From contig CALSRJ010000003.1 in assembly GCA_943788725.1 (NCBI GenBank), positions 1 to 64,000 of the forward strand: DNA of 64,000 bases, read 5' to 3'. Positions 16,290-24,678 of this stretch are shown one piece after another. A program made the translations under genes and the position numbers. Each line of letters opens with the position of its first letter. Position 1 is the stretch's first letter. The DNA comes from an uncultured Flavobacteriales bacterium. Lineage in GTDB: Bacteria > Bacteroidota > Bacteroidia > Flavobacteriales_G > Salibacteraceae. A model generated the notes under the pieces. The model ran no database searches. It was not told the DNA's origin and saw only the letters and a program-made list of their open reading frames with translations.

Positions 16290-18236
16290 CTACCCCTGAG
16301 GCTCAATCCAATCACCATGCGTATTGATCAAGGCAATCAATTCATCCACGGCCTCTGCCTCAGGTACATTGCGCTTGACCACTTCCTTTTCCTTGTACAG
16401 GGTGATTTTTCCGACACCGGTTCCTACATAACCGTAATCTGCATCTGCCATTTCTCCAGGACCGTTGACGATGCATCCCATGATGCCGATTTTCACGCCC
16501 TTGAGATGACTGGTGCGAGAGCGGATTTTCGCGGTGGTCTCCTGCAGATCAAACAAAGTTCTTCCGCAAGAAGGACAAGAAATGTATTCGGTTTTTGAGA
16601 TGCGCGTTCGCGTGGCTTGAAGAATCCCAAAAGACAGGGAATTGATCATTTGCTTGCTGCCAGATTGCACGGCGTCGACCCAAATGCCATCGCCAAGCCC
16701 ATCGATCAGCAAAGCGCCGAGGTCCGTGCTGGCATAAAGCTGTAGGGTGTTCTCGTCAAGTGAGGTGTAGCTGCGTTGTATGATCACGGGAGTTTGGCAT
16801 TCCTCTTCGATCAATCGAAAGAATGCTGCACGTTGATCGGCAACGCCGTGGGCATTGTTCGTTGTCAATACCAGTACTGCTGTTGGATCTGCTTTCAACG
16901 CAGCCATCAATGGGATGTCTAAACCAGCAAGATCTGTCTTGACAAAATTCAGTGCCTTACTTTTTTCCTCGGCCACGACGTAGCTGATGCTTTCGAAGAG
17001 AGGATAGTGGCGTTCATCATTTTTCCAAGCGGATGCATTTTGAATAACGCCCAAGGTGCCAGGAATCTCAAAATTCAATGTTTTGTCACCGATGAAAATA
17101 TAGTCGCACGCTTGATCGGTCAGGTTCCACTTGTCGAGCGGGACGGAATAGTTGTACCCGACAGCATGCAAGTTCGCAGGCTTGATTTCATCTTGATGCG
17201 AGTAGTTGTGAATGATGCGGGGCACTTCGTGATCTCCAATGTTAACCACAGCTGCACTCGCTCGTCGGGTATAGGAAAAAGGGGCTATGGGATAGCTGCT
17301 AAGTGCTGGGATCTCTGGATGTCCGGAACGTCCTTCGTATCGGTCGGCCAAGGCCTGGGCTACGGGGATTTCATATTCTGGTTCTTCCGTGAGCGAAACA
17401 CGGATCGTATCGCCCAGTCCGTCTTCCAGCAAAGTTCCAATGCCTACGGCTGACTTGATGCGACCGTCTTCACCTTCACCGGCTTCTGTGACGCCAAGGT
17501 GGAGAGGGTAGTTCATGCCTTCCTTCATCATCCGGTTGACAAGTAAACGATAAGCTTGCACCATGACCTGTGTGTTGCTTGCTTTCATAGAAAGGACAAT
17601 CTCGTGGAAGTCCATGTCGCGGCAGATGTGCAAGAATTCCATGGCGCTTTCGACCATGCCGAGCGGTGTATCTCCATATCTGCTAAGAATACGATCGCTC
17701 AAGGATCCGTGATTGGTTCCGATGCGCATCGCCGTTCCATGCTCCTTGCAAATCTCTACCAGCGGCACAAAGCGCTCACGGATGCGGTCGAGTTCGGCTT
17801 GGTAGCTCTCATCGTTGTATTCGATGTGCTCGAATTTTTTCTTATCGGCATAATTGCCCGGATTCACACGCACTTTCTCTACAATTCTAGCTGCAATCTC
17901 CGCTGCATTTGGGGTGAAGTGAATGTCCGCCACCAGCGGTGTAGAGTAACCAAGTTTATCCAAAGCCTCCTTGATTGGCTTTAGGTTTTCCGCGTCTTTT
18001 TTGCTTGGGGCAGTGATTCGAACCAACTCGCAACCCGCATCGATCATGCGAATGCTCTGGGCTACTGTGCCTTCCGTATTCATCGTGTCGGTGGTGGTCA
18101 TCGATTGGATGCGAAGTGGATTTTTACCGCCCAGTTTTAGAGCGCCAATGGAGACTTCCCGTGTCTCAAAACGTTGGTATGATGTCAGGCTGATGCAGTA
18201 TCGTTTGTCAGCTGAAGATGGTGCGTCGTGGTGCAT
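16290..18236 (-). CDS. ispG: 4-hydroxy-3-methylbut-2-enyl-diphosphate synthase (large form)
   Basis: 648 residues, much longer than the roughly 370 of E. coli IspG; the extra central domain is the known three-domain form of plants, chlamydiae and Bacteroidota. IspG converts MEcPP to HMBPP in the MEP isoprenoid pathway using a 4Fe-4S cluster. The N-terminal TIM barrel is evident (VSIGALKLGGKNPLRIQSMT, ELVRITAPSKKDAENL, LVADIHFTP, VRVNPGNYADKK). The cluster ligands are at the C-terminus: CPSCGRTLFDLQ, then GIMGCIVNGPGEM (Cys and Glu). The start is the ATG at 18236; a longer frame to 18323 lies upstream of the probable promoter. MEP-pathway partners are not in this window. Confidence 0.95.
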   Translation of the reverse strand: MHHDAPSSADKRYCISLTSYQRFETREVSIGALKLGGKNPLRIQSMTTTDTMNTEGTVAQSIRMIDAGCELVRITAPSKKDAENLKPIKEALDKLGYSTPLVADIHFTPNAAEIAARIVEKVRVNPGNYADKKKFEHIEYNDESYQAELDRIRERFVPLVEICKEHGTAMRIGTNHGSLSDRILSRYGDTPLGMVESAMEFLHICRDMDFHEIVLSMKASNTQVMVQAYRLLVNRMMKEGMNYPLHLGVTEAGEGEDGRIKSAVGIGTLLEDGLGDTIRVSLTEEPEYEIPVAQALADRYEGRSGHPEIPALSSYPIAPFSYTRRASAAVVNIGDHEVPRIIHNYSHQDEIKPANLHAVGYNYSVPLDKWNLTDQACDYIFIGDKTLNFEIPGTLGVIQNASAWKNDERHYPLFESISYVVAEEKSKALNFVKTDLAGLDIPLMAALKADPTAVLVLTTNNAHGVADQRAAFFRLIEEECQTPVIIQRSYTSLDENTLQLYASTDLGALLIDGLGDGIWVDAVQSGSKQMINSLSFGILQATRTRISKTEYISCPSCGRTLFDLQETTAKIRSRTSHLKGVKIGIMGCIVNGPGEMADADYGYVGTGVGKITLYKEKEVVKRNVPEAEAVDELIALINTHGDWIEPQG

Positions 18237-18240
18237 GGCG

Positions 18241-18248
18241 CAAAAGTA
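18241..18248 (-). promoter_or_regulatory. -7 promoter box for ispG (TACTTTTG)
   Basis: On the minus strand a perfect TAnnTTTG ends four bases before the ispG ATG, implying a transcript with almost no leader. It supports the start at 18236 over the longer frame. Confidence 0.5.
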
Positions 18249-18356
18249 TGAGATTGCGATAGTTAGCGTGTGCGGTGCATCGAGTTGTTCAGCATCTTTG
18301 AAATGATTTCTTCTGAGAACCAACCAGTAGTCGAGAAGAAACGTTTTAAAGAAAAA

Positions 18357-19904
18357 ATGAACGCCACTATGCGACCGCTCCTTACCTCCATAACCCTTTT
18401 ACTCGCAATAAGTTTTGCGCAACCCACACTTTCCTTCGGCCAATGTAGCGGAGGATACACCGATAGCATCGATAGCTTGACGATATACATTACCAATCAA
18501 GCTACCGGTGCTTATGACGTCATCGAATATGATTTTGGAGACGGGAGTTATGTCACGGGCGTTCCGAATCCGGTTCACACGTACTCCCAAGAAGGGTTTT
18601 ATGAGGTGTGCCAGATCGTTTATGATACCACCTCCTTTATATGTTTCGATTTTCAATGTGACACTTTCATTTTTGGGAATGCCACGTGCATGGCCAATTT
18701 TTGGTGGTTTCCCGATGGATTGGATGTAGAATACTACAACGCCTCTTTGGGCGCATATGATTCCTTGAGCTGGGATTTTGGCGATGGCAGCTATTCAAAC
18801 GACACTATGCCCATCCATTCATTCAGTAGTCCAGGCACGTACACCACATGCCTTTCTCTTTTTGATTCAGCGGGCTCGATGTGCGATAGCGCTTGCTTTC
18901 AGGTGTACGTAGATTCAAGTTCTTGCGAAGCGGACTTTTCTTACTCAGCCAATGGCCTAACGGTCGGCTTTACGAATCAGTCTTCGGGTAACTACAACAG
19001 TCAATTCTGGGATTTCGGCGATGGCTTTGGAACGAGCAATCAAGCGAATCCTTCCTATACCTATTTCGTCGCCGGCTCTTATCAGGTGTGTCTAACCATA
19101 TTTGATACCCTTACCTGGACATGCTATGATGAAGTGTGTATAGACGTAACCGTCACAAGCGGTGGAGGCGGAGGTTGTGAAGCCAGTTATTATTATGAGA
19201 CCAGTGAGTTGACGATCGAATGCACGAATACCTCCACGGGAAATATCCTCACCAGCATCTGGGATTATGGAGATGGAAGCACGCCAACAGTAGATGAATC
19301 CCACACCTTCGATGGTCCGGGAACGTACGACGTGTGCCTCACCGTTGGAAACATCATTCCATTTTGCCTCGATCAATACTGCGAAAGTGTTACGGTATAT
19401 GATTTCAATTGCGTGCCGAGTTTCAATTTCAGCTTCGATACGAGTACAAATGTGTTTTCATTTCAAAACACGACAACAAGTCCGAATGTGACGAGCATTC
19501 TTTGGGAGTTCGGCGATGGCAACACCAGCACATTTGCCAATCCGAGTTATACCTATAATGTTCCAGGTACGTACGAGGTTTGTCTGAATACCTATGACGA
19601 GTCGAACTTGTGTGGCATTGCGTGCAAGGAGGTCAATGTGTATCCTTTGGGAGTCCGTGAGGCGGCTGACTTGGATATCAAAATATTCCCGAACCCATCT
19701 GATGGAAACTTTTTGTTGGAGCGGGGGAATGCTCTTGGAACAATTCAAATCATTTTGCGAGATCTTCAAGGAAGGGAGTTGTCGCGCCAGCTGAGCAACA
19801 AGCGCTTCATAGCGTTGCACTATGATGTCCCTGCGGGTGCATATTTACTTCAACTGACCGATGAGGCGGGAGTGGAGCTGGTGAAAAGAGTGGTTGTTCA
19901 ATAG
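18357..19904 (+). CDS. PKD-repeat T9SS-secreted protein
   Basis: About 515 residues from the ATG at 18357 (18369 also possible), opening a signal peptide (RPLLTSITLLLAISFAQPTLSFGQ). Five PKD-like domains follow, each marked by (W/Y)DFGDGS or EFGDGN, then HTYS/SYTY, G.Y.VC and a second Cys-containing strand: YDFGDGSYVTG, WDFGDGSYSND, WDFGDGFGTSN, WDYGDGSTPTV and WEFGDGNTSTF. Paired cysteines in each repeat suggest disulfides, fitting an extracellular location. The C-terminus is a T9SS type A domain (IKIFPNPSDGNFLLERG ... GAYLLQLTDE ... RVVVQ). PKD domains commonly act as spacers or mediate protein or sugar contacts; here there is no enzymatic domain. It is convergent with the EamA gene. Confidence 0.87.
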   Translation: MNATMRPLLTSITLLLAISFAQPTLSFGQCSGGYTDSIDSLTIYITNQATGAYDVIEYDFGDGSYVTGVPNPVHTYSQEGFYEVCQIVYDTTSFICFDFQCDTFIFGNATCMANFWWFPDGLDVEYYNASLGAYDSLSWDFGDGSYSNDTMPIHSFSSPGTYTTCLSLFDSAGSMCDSACFQVYVDSSSCEADFSYSANGLTVGFTNQSSGNYNSQFWDFGDGFGTSNQANPSYTYFVAGSYQVCLTIFDTLTWTCYDEVCIDVTVTSGGGGGCEASYYYETSELTIECTNTSTGNILTSIWDYGDGSTPTVDESHTFDGPGTYDVCLTVGNIIPFCLDQYCESVTVYDFNCVPSFNFSFDTSTNVFSFQNTTTSPNVTSILWEFGDGNTSTFANPSYTYNVPGTYEVCLNTYDESNLCGIACKEVNVYPLGVREAADLDIKIFPNPSDGNFLLERGNALGTIQIILRDLQGRELSRQLSNKRFIALHYDVPAGAYLLQLTDEAGVELVKRVVVQ

Positions 19905-19908
19905 GGGC

Positions 19909-20811
19909 TCAATGCACGGGCACTTTTTCGCCCTTCAAACGTGCTTTTCGTTTGAAATAACCGTTCAGGAAAATCATGCCCATGACGATGACTGCTCCTA
20001 CATAAAAGAGCGGACTCATGAATTCATCTTCTTTAAAGATCAGCAAGGCGAAAATGATGGCATAGATCGGTTCCATGTTGATCGACATGCTCACCGTGAA
20101 AGGACTGAGTTCTTTCATGACCTCGATGCTCACAACAAAGGCTAAGCTCGTGCAGACCAATCCGAGGATGAGCAGCCAGATCCAATCTGTAGGGGTTGGC
20201 ATTTCAAAGCCTTGAAAGCCGCCTGTGACGAGATAGTAAATCGAAATTCCGAGTACCCCTCCTAACATTTCATAGGCGGTGATGAGGGTCGGGCGATCGT
20301 TTTTTACAAAAATCCCATTGACCGTTCCGAAAACAGCAGCCAAGACGGCCGATCCCAACGCCAAGAAGATTCCCCAAGAATAATCGGTCTCTGCTTGAAA
20401 GATGATGGCGAGTCCCACAAGCGTTCCGGCGCCTAATAGAATTTCATAAGGAATGATCTTTCGCTTGAAGAAAAAAGGTTCAAGGAAAGCGACAAATAAG
20501 GAGGTGGAGGCAAGTGTGGTCAGGGTGATGGAGACATTAGAGACTTTAAGCGCCTCAAAAAACAGGATCCAATGGCCAGCAGTGATAACGCCTGTGATCA
20601 GGTACTTTACTTTGTTGAGGTTCCCAGTGTAAAAACTGCGACGGGTGAGTACCATGAAAACGACCAAGCCAAGCAATGCGATGAGCATCCGAAGCCAAAC
20701 GATGTTGGAGGAGGGAATGGTGATCAGTCGACCAAGAATACCTGTAAATCCCCACAGGAAGATGACGGCGTGGAGCGATACGTAGTACTTGTACTTGCTT
20801 AGAAAGTTCAT
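19909..20811 (-). CDS. EamA/DMT family permease
   Basis: 300 residues with about ten hydrophobic segments and two EamA halves: the first begins YYVSLHAVIFLWGFTGILGR, the second AVFGTVNGIFVKNDRPTLITAYEM. Drug/metabolite transporter superfamily proteins sit in the inner membrane and export small metabolites or amino acids; the substrate cannot be told from the sequence. The ATG overlaps the stop of the upstream DUF502 gene (ATGA), so the two are probably co-translated. The C-terminus is basic (GYFKRKARLKGEKVPVH), placing it in the cytoplasm by the positive-inside rule. Confidence 0.87.
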   Translation of the reverse strand: MNFLSKYKYYVSLHAVIFLWGFTGILGRLITIPSSNIVWLRMLIALLGLVVFMVLTRRSFYTGNLNKVKYLITGVITAGHWILFFEALKVSNVSITLTTLASTSLFVAFLEPFFFKRKIIPYEILLGAGTLVGLAIIFQAETDYSWGIFLALGSAVLAAVFGTVNGIFVKNDRPTLITAYEMLGGVLGISIYYLVTGGFQGFEMPTPTDWIWLLILGLVCTSLAFVVSIEVMKELSPFTVSMSINMEPIYAIIFALLIFKEDEFMSPLFYVGAVIVMGMIFLNGYFKRKARLKGEKVPVH

Positions 20812-21395
20812 TCTTCCTTCAGGTCGCTAAGGCTCGTGACACCACCTGAAACGATGAACTTCATCACGGCAGACGATTTGGCGTCAATCGGGGTAACGTT
20901 GGCGGCAGGGACAACGAAGAGATTTCCGGAGAAGGCATAACTATGCGGTAAGTATACAGCGACTTTGTCCTTTCCAAGACCGAGGTCATTCAAGTCTGTG
21001 CTTGTGAGAAAGCCAAGTTTTTGAACTTCTGCGTTTTCGTACATCTTCACCAAGACCGGGTGCTCAAACTTTTTTTGGTTACCCACAAATGCCGTAACGA
21101 GGTCTTTGATAGAGGAGTAGATGGTCTTAACCAATGGAGCCCGATCGAGCAGTTTGTCGCCCCACGAAATGAACGGAGTAGCAAGAATAGTGCTTGTGAG
21201 TAGTCCAAAAACGGTTACGGTGACGAGCAAAGTAAGGATACCCAGCCCAGGAATTCTGCCGGGTATTTCATAAGGAATGATGCCATCAATGATGAAGAAG
21301 ATCTGCACCAACACGTAAATGGTGGCGGCCGTAGGGACTAAAAATATGAGGCCGCGAACGAAGTAGTGAACAAGTTGATTAAAGAAGGCTTTCAT
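20808..21395 (-). CDS. DUF502 inner-membrane protein
   Basis: 195 residues. Two N-terminal transmembrane segments (YFVRGLIFLVPTAATIYVLV and GLGILTLLVTVTVFGLLTST) are followed by a conserved soluble part: LDRAPLVKTIYSSIKDLVTAF, VLVKMYENAEVQKLGFLTST and VYLPHSYAFSGNLFVVPAANV. This matches DUF502, a broadly conserved bacterial and plant membrane family (the plant COV proteins) without a firm biochemical function. It is translationally coupled to the downstream EamA gene. A near-consensus promoter box (TTACTTTG, one base off) lies at 21421-21414, about 18 bases before the ATG. Confidence 0.88.
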   Translation of the reverse strand: MKAFFNQLVHYFVRGLIFLVPTAATIYVLVQIFFIIDGIIPYEIPGRIPGLGILTLLVTVTVFGLLTSTILATPFISWGDKLLDRAPLVKTIYSSIKDLVTAFVGNQKKFEHPVLVKMYENAEVQKLGFLTSTDLNDLGLGKDKVAVYLPHSYAFSGNLFVVPAANVTPIDAKSSAVMKFIVSGGVTSLSDLKEE

Positions 21396-21449
21396 GCTTC
21401 ATGAGTTTAGAAGCAAAGTAAGGGGCATTCTTCGGCGAAGTGATGAAGC

Positions 21450-21806
21450 TCAGGTCATATTTTTCAACGCTTCTTGATCTTTCTTGGGGAGTCCCTCTAC
21501 GATGAGGTCATAACTGTCGTCGATCAGCTCCCAGATCAGCTCATCGGAAACATCCGACCGAGTGTACACGGAATTCCATTGTTGCTTGTTCATGTGGTAT
21601 CCGGGTTGAATGCCCTCATACTCTACCCGAAGTTGAGAGGCTCTTTCAGGGTCGCACTTGAGGTTGATGAAGTCGAATGTCTCAATGTCGGTCAGCGCGA
21701 ACATCTTATTCATGACCTTGAAGACAAGCGTGTCGGGTCCAAAAGGCAAGCCTTCGGTTACTCCGGGCTTGGCCATGCAATAGGATCTGTACGCCTCGAT
21801 GTTCAA
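21450..21806 (-). CDS. MmcQ/YjbR family protein
   Basis: 118 residues. The family pattern is complete: MNIEAYRSYCMAKPGVTEGL, FGPDTLVFKVMNKMFALTD, INLKCDPERASQLR, GIQPGYHMNKQQWNSVY and a C-terminal LIDDSYDLIVEGLPKK. YjbR/CyaY-fold proteins are small, often described as DNA-binding, but the function is not established. The start is a TTG that overlaps the stop of the upstream Lrp-type regulator (TTGA), so the two genes are co-expressed and the regulator may control itself and this gene. Confidence 0.88.
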   Translation of the reverse strand: MNIEAYRSYCMAKPGVTEGLPFGPDTLVFKVMNKMFALTDIETFDFINLKCDPERASQLRVEYEGIQPGYHMNKQQWNSVYTRSDVSDELIWELIDDSYDLIVEGLPKKDQEALKNMT

Positions 21807-22291
21807 GCCTCTGCGAAGTCTGAATGCAACATGGGGACTACTCTCGAGTGCTTGATTTCACTCAGGATAATGTGCGATTTGATCTGTCCGACTTCGGTTA
21901 ATTTACTGACTCGCTCAGTGATCAAGCGGTCTAAGGCTCCTATGTCCGTTGTGTAAACCTTGAGCTGATAGTCATAATCGCCTGTCACTTGGTTGCACTC
22001 TACCACTTCAGGGATGTGCATAACGGCCTCGATGAAACGATGGATGTTGTTTTCTTGCTGATGGATCAAAGTGACTTGAATAAAGGCCTTGATGGTGATT
22101 CCCATCTTGGCAAGGTTCACTTGGGCATGGTAGCCTTCAATGATGCGCTGATTTTCCAATTTGCGCACGCGCTCAAGCGTCGGCGCAGGCGAAAGATTGA
22201 TCTCTTTACTGAGGTCAATGTTGGAAATACGACCTCTTTCCTGAAGGAGTTTTAGGATTTTTTTGTCGATGTCGTCTAATGGGCGAGGCAT
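21803..22291 (-). CDS. Lrp/AsnC family transcriptional regulator
   Basis: 162 residues. An N-terminal winged helix-turn-helix (LDDIDKKILKLLQERGRISN followed by LSPAPTLERVRKLENQRII) is joined to an AsnC/Lrp ligand-binding domain (IKAFIQVTL, EVVECNQVTGDYDYQLKVYT, SHIILSEIKHSRVVPM). Lrp-type proteins form dimers to octamers and sense amino acids. The effector here is unknown. An 8-bp inverted repeat lies just upstream of the gene and is a candidate autoregulatory site. The downstream YjbR gene overlaps it. Confidence 0.92.
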   Translation of the reverse strand: MPRPLDDIDKKILKLLQERGRISNIDLSKEINLSPAPTLERVRKLENQRIIEGYHAQVNLAKMGITIKAFIQVTLIHQQENNIHRFIEAVMHIPEVVECNQVTGDYDYQLKVYTTDIGALDRLITERVSKLTEVGQIKSHIILSEIKHSRVVPMLHSDFAEA

Positions 22292-22311
22292 GGTATTTTC
22301 TTTTGCGGGTT

Positions 22312-22338
22312 TGTCTTAAGGCGAATAAAATTAAGACA
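22312..22338. promoter_or_regulatory. Inverted repeat upstream of the Lrp-type gene (possible operator)
   Basis: TGTCTTAA at 22312-22319 and TTAAGACA at 22331-22338 form a perfect 8-bp inverted repeat with an 11-base A/T-rich spacer, centred about 34 bases before the regulator's ATG. The size and AT-rich centre suit an Lrp/AsnC-type dimer. There is no T run, so a terminator is unlikely. Function is inferred. Confidence 0.45.
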
Positions 22339-22417
22339 TAGAGGTTTAATACCAAACAAAAACTTACGAACACCGAATTTGATTTGTTCTTGAGTAAGGG
22401 GTAGTTGAGTGGGGGTT

Positions 22418-22467
22418 AGTGAAAAGTGAAAAACTAATAGTGAAAAACTAAAAGTGAAAAGTGAAAG
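22418..22467. repeat. Short AGTGAAAA(ACTA) tandem-like repeats
   Basis: A 50-base stretch consists of imperfect copies of AGTGAAAAG and AGTGAAAAACTAA. It lies between the Lrp-type regulator and the IS110 transposase gene and has no coding potential. The 22292-22506 gap otherwise holds only the inverted repeat listed separately. Confidence 0.7.
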
Positions 22468-22506
22468 AGGGGTAGGACGGCTCCTCTCATGATGTCAGTT
22501 CGATTT

Positions 22507-23520
22507 CTATGACACTAGCAAAGTATTTTTTTCTCTGATTTGGTAGGGTCTATCCTCACGGATTACGGCCATGATTCTGTGTATGATTTTGTTTCTCAAC
22601 GCGTTAATAACGGCCATTTTATTCTTTCCTTCTTCCACTTTTCTTCGGTAGTATTCTCCCAACTCTCCTTTCATTTGTGTGACTCTGAGTGCAGCAAGGT
22701 GAAGGATACGTTTAAGTGTTTTGTCGGCAAAGCTCGATACCCTTGTTCGACCTCGAACGGAAGTACCTGATGTATGCTGGAATGGTGCCACACCGGCAAA
22801 ACAGGCTAACTTTCTTGGGTCATCAAAGTTTTTGAACTCATTGGTTTTAACCAATAGATACCAACTAAGGATTTTACCTACCCCAGGGATGCTCATTAAG
22901 AGTTTGACCTTGTGTTTGAGGTCTTGATCTTCAGCGATAAGATTTTCGATTTGAAGTTCAACCATTTGAAGCCGTTTCCTCAATGCAAGAACTGACTTTT
23001 TACTATCTGCTATAATGAAGGATCTTACCCTGCCCTTACTCACCTGACCCATCTCTTCTATGGTTGCTGACTCGGCTTTGATAAGCTTTTGGAGCTTATT
23101 TCTTCGAGCAAGTAGAAGAGATAGTTCTTCAATGACTTCGCGTGGCTTTTGATAAAGCGATAGCTCATCAAGGTTCTTTTTCAAAAAGCGAGCAATACGC
23201 TGACTATCGACAAGGTCAGATTTACCGCGAACCAGTCCTTGACTTTTACTCAAGTGAAGCGGAGAGAGTAGGTGTAACTTCAATTCACCGCAGCTAAACG
23301 CGCGTAATGCAGGCCAACTGTAACGGCCTGTATTCTCAATGCCTAGGTAGATAGAAGCGTCCTTGACCTTAAAGCGACGTTTTACAGCCTTCAAGTAAGA
23401 AGAGAGGGCAGCTACAGTGTTTTCTACACACTGGTGCTCAACTTGATCATTCAAAAGGAGCGTAAAATCAATGGTAAGTTTACTTACATCAGCACCAATG
23501 AAAATCTTGTCTTCATGCAT
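22507..23520 (-). CDS. IS110-family transposase (DEDD RuvC-like plus Transposase_20)
   Basis: 337 residues from the ATG at 23520 (MHEDKIFIGADVSK); an alternative start at 23559 adds 13 residues. The N-terminal RuvC-like domain carries acidic residues in IGADVSK, LGIENTGRYSW and GKSDLVDSQRIARFL. A helical middle leads to the C-terminal Transposase_20 domain (LMSIPGVGKILSWYLL, LACFAGVAPFQHTSGTSVRG) with a conserved Ser-bearing GTSVRG loop, the catalytic serine region of the family. The frame is uninterrupted and of usual length, so the enzyme may be active. IS110-family recombinases are now known to use a bridge RNA from the element's non-coding end; see the separate candidate entry. Confidence 0.92.
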   Translation of the reverse strand: MHEDKIFIGADVSKLTIDFTLLLNDQVEHQCVENTVAALSSYLKAVKRRFKVKDASIYLGIENTGRYSWPALRAFSCGELKLHLLSPLHLSKSQGLVRGKSDLVDSQRIARFLKKNLDELSLYQKPREVIEELSLLLARRNKLQKLIKAESATIEEMGQVSKGRVRSFIIADSKKSVLALRKRLQMVELQIENLIAEDQDLKHKVKLLMSIPGVGKILSWYLLVKTNEFKNFDDPRKLACFAGVAPFQHTSGTSVRGRTRVSSFADKTLKRILHLAALRVTQMKGELGEYYRRKVEEGKNKMAVINALRNKIIHRIMAVIREDRPYQIREKNTLLVS

Positions 23521-23626
23521 AATTTTGTGTGTTAAGTTTACGAATGGTTGGAACATCATGCTTACTTCAACTCCTTGATAATAGGGCTCTATCCCTAAAT
23601 TTCTATTCGAAGACTCATGATGAATG

Positions 23627-23685
23627 GGAAGAGGTCCAAATCGAACTATAGTTCTGAACTAGAGTGACCCTGGTTCACCTCTTCC
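23627..23685 (-). ncRNA. Candidate bridge-RNA hairpin of the IS110 element
   Basis: In the 363-base non-coding stretch between the transposase start and the cyclase gene, GGAAGAGGT (23627-23635) pairs perfectly with ACCTCTTCC (23677-23685). The 41-base interior contains smaller palindromes (AACTATAGTT, and GTGACCCTGGTTCAC). A second hairpin TAGGG/CCCTA lies at 23582-23597. A long stem with a large structured loop upstream of an IS110 transposase is where bridge RNAs are encoded in the IS110 group. That this is one is inference from position and foldability only. Confidence 0.35.
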
Positions 23686-23817
23686 TTTTCCAACCGTTTT
23701 ATTCAAACTAATTTCAGAAAACAAGTCTAAAGGAGTGATCACCCCGAAGGTGTGATTGTATCGAGCACAACTTCAATGAGCTCATGTGCTATTGATCTGA
23801 TTTTCCAATAAACAAAT

Positions 23818-23886
23818 TCCCAATCCCCAATCCCCAATCAACTAATCACCGCTGCGAAGCAGCCAGTAGCCAGTAGCCAACAGCTA
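23818..23886. repeat. AATCCCC and AGTAGCC short repeats
   Basis: Three near-copies of CCCAATC run from 23818 to 23840, then a small palindrome GCTGC-GAA-GCAGC (23851-23863), then repeated CCAGTAG units reaching into the last codons of the cyclase gene. No gene is visible. The remainder of 23686-23817 shows nothing I can name. Confidence 0.6.
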
Positions 23887-24600
23887 GCCGCCAGAGCCAA
23901 CTATAAACAATACCGGCCTGCTTGGTGAGGCGTCGTTTTCGATGGGCGCGACTTGTAGATTGAGTAAATAGTTTCCGTCTTTCACATGATCTGGTACATA
24001 GATCAATTCGGTAATGGCGGCTTCCATTCTTGGCTTGGCGGGATAATTCCAAAATGCTTTGTGGGCCGCCAACGCGCCTCCATCCTCTTCCCGATCCACC
24101 GATGGAAGATCCAACAAGAAGTGTTCAACACCAATCTCTGCTAAATACCCCGCCGCACTTGCTTCGATGTAGGTAGGATTGGTATGGGAGTAATGCAGTG
24201 CCAGTTTGTTGTCGCTGTTTGGAAGGGTGCGCAAGATCACCGCTTCCGGCCTTTCATTTCCTATGGCAGAGACCATCTGCCCTTTGCTTACGATCAGGTC
24301 ATCGCCTCGTTGTTCTGGCGTGATGGTGATCAGCAAGGCCTGGAACATCCAGCGCTGTAGGTATTGATTTACGCTATAGCATTCTGGTGCAATGTGGCCT
24401 ACACATTCCGTATGCGTTCCGTTGCCGTGCGGGTTTAATTTGACGTTGCGGAAGTTCACCGAGCCGCCTTCTTTTATGGATCCAACCCAGTCTCCTATTC
24501 TAACCGGATCGATCTCAATAGGCCCCACGTACCATGCCGAGGTTGCCGCTGGGTCCGTGCGAAACGGAATAGAAATGTCGATGCCTTTGCTCCAGTCCAT
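23884..24600 (-). CDS. Cyclase family protein (kynurenine formamidase-like)
   Basis: 238 residues of the PF04199 metal-dependent hydrolase family. The metal-binding signature reads NPHGNGTHTECVGHI, a variant of the usual HxGTHxDxPxH in which the Asp is Glu and the Pro is absent. IDLP-like strand LLDLPSVDREEDGG and the C-terminal ELIYVPDHVKDGNYLLNLQV follow the family. Members hydrolyse N-formylkynurenine, cyclic amides or esters; no tryptophan-degradation gene is nearby, so the substrate is open. The extreme C-terminus (FIVGSGG) lies in short repeats, which might have changed the original end. Confidence 0.82.
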   Translation of the reverse strand: MDWSKGIDISIPFRTDPAATSAWYVGPIEIDPVRIGDWVGSIKEGGSVNFRNVKLNPHGNGTHTECVGHIAPECYSVNQYLQRWMFQALLITITPEQRGDDLIVSKGQMVSAIGNERPEAVILRTLPNSDNKLALHYSHTNPTYIEASAAGYLAEIGVEHFLLDLPSVDREEDGGALAAHKAFWNYPAKPRMEAAITELIYVPDHVKDGNYLLNLQVAPIENDASPSRPVLFIVGSGG

Positions 24601-24678
24601 GCCAACAAGTTTGGCGAAAAGTAAGATTTCTCTGGTGATGTTGAGAATGGGAAATGTGAGGAGAGCGAATCACATGAC

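Larger units (their letters stand above)
22507..23700 (-). mobile_element. IS110-family insertion sequence (ends approximate)
   Basis: The element contains one transposase gene and a non-coding stretch upstream of it. IS110 elements lack terminal inverted repeats and make no clear target duplication, so the ends cannot be placed by eye; the stated right end only includes the structured non-coding segment. Repeats at 22418-22467 and 23818-23886 lie outside on the two sides. Confidence 0.6.
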
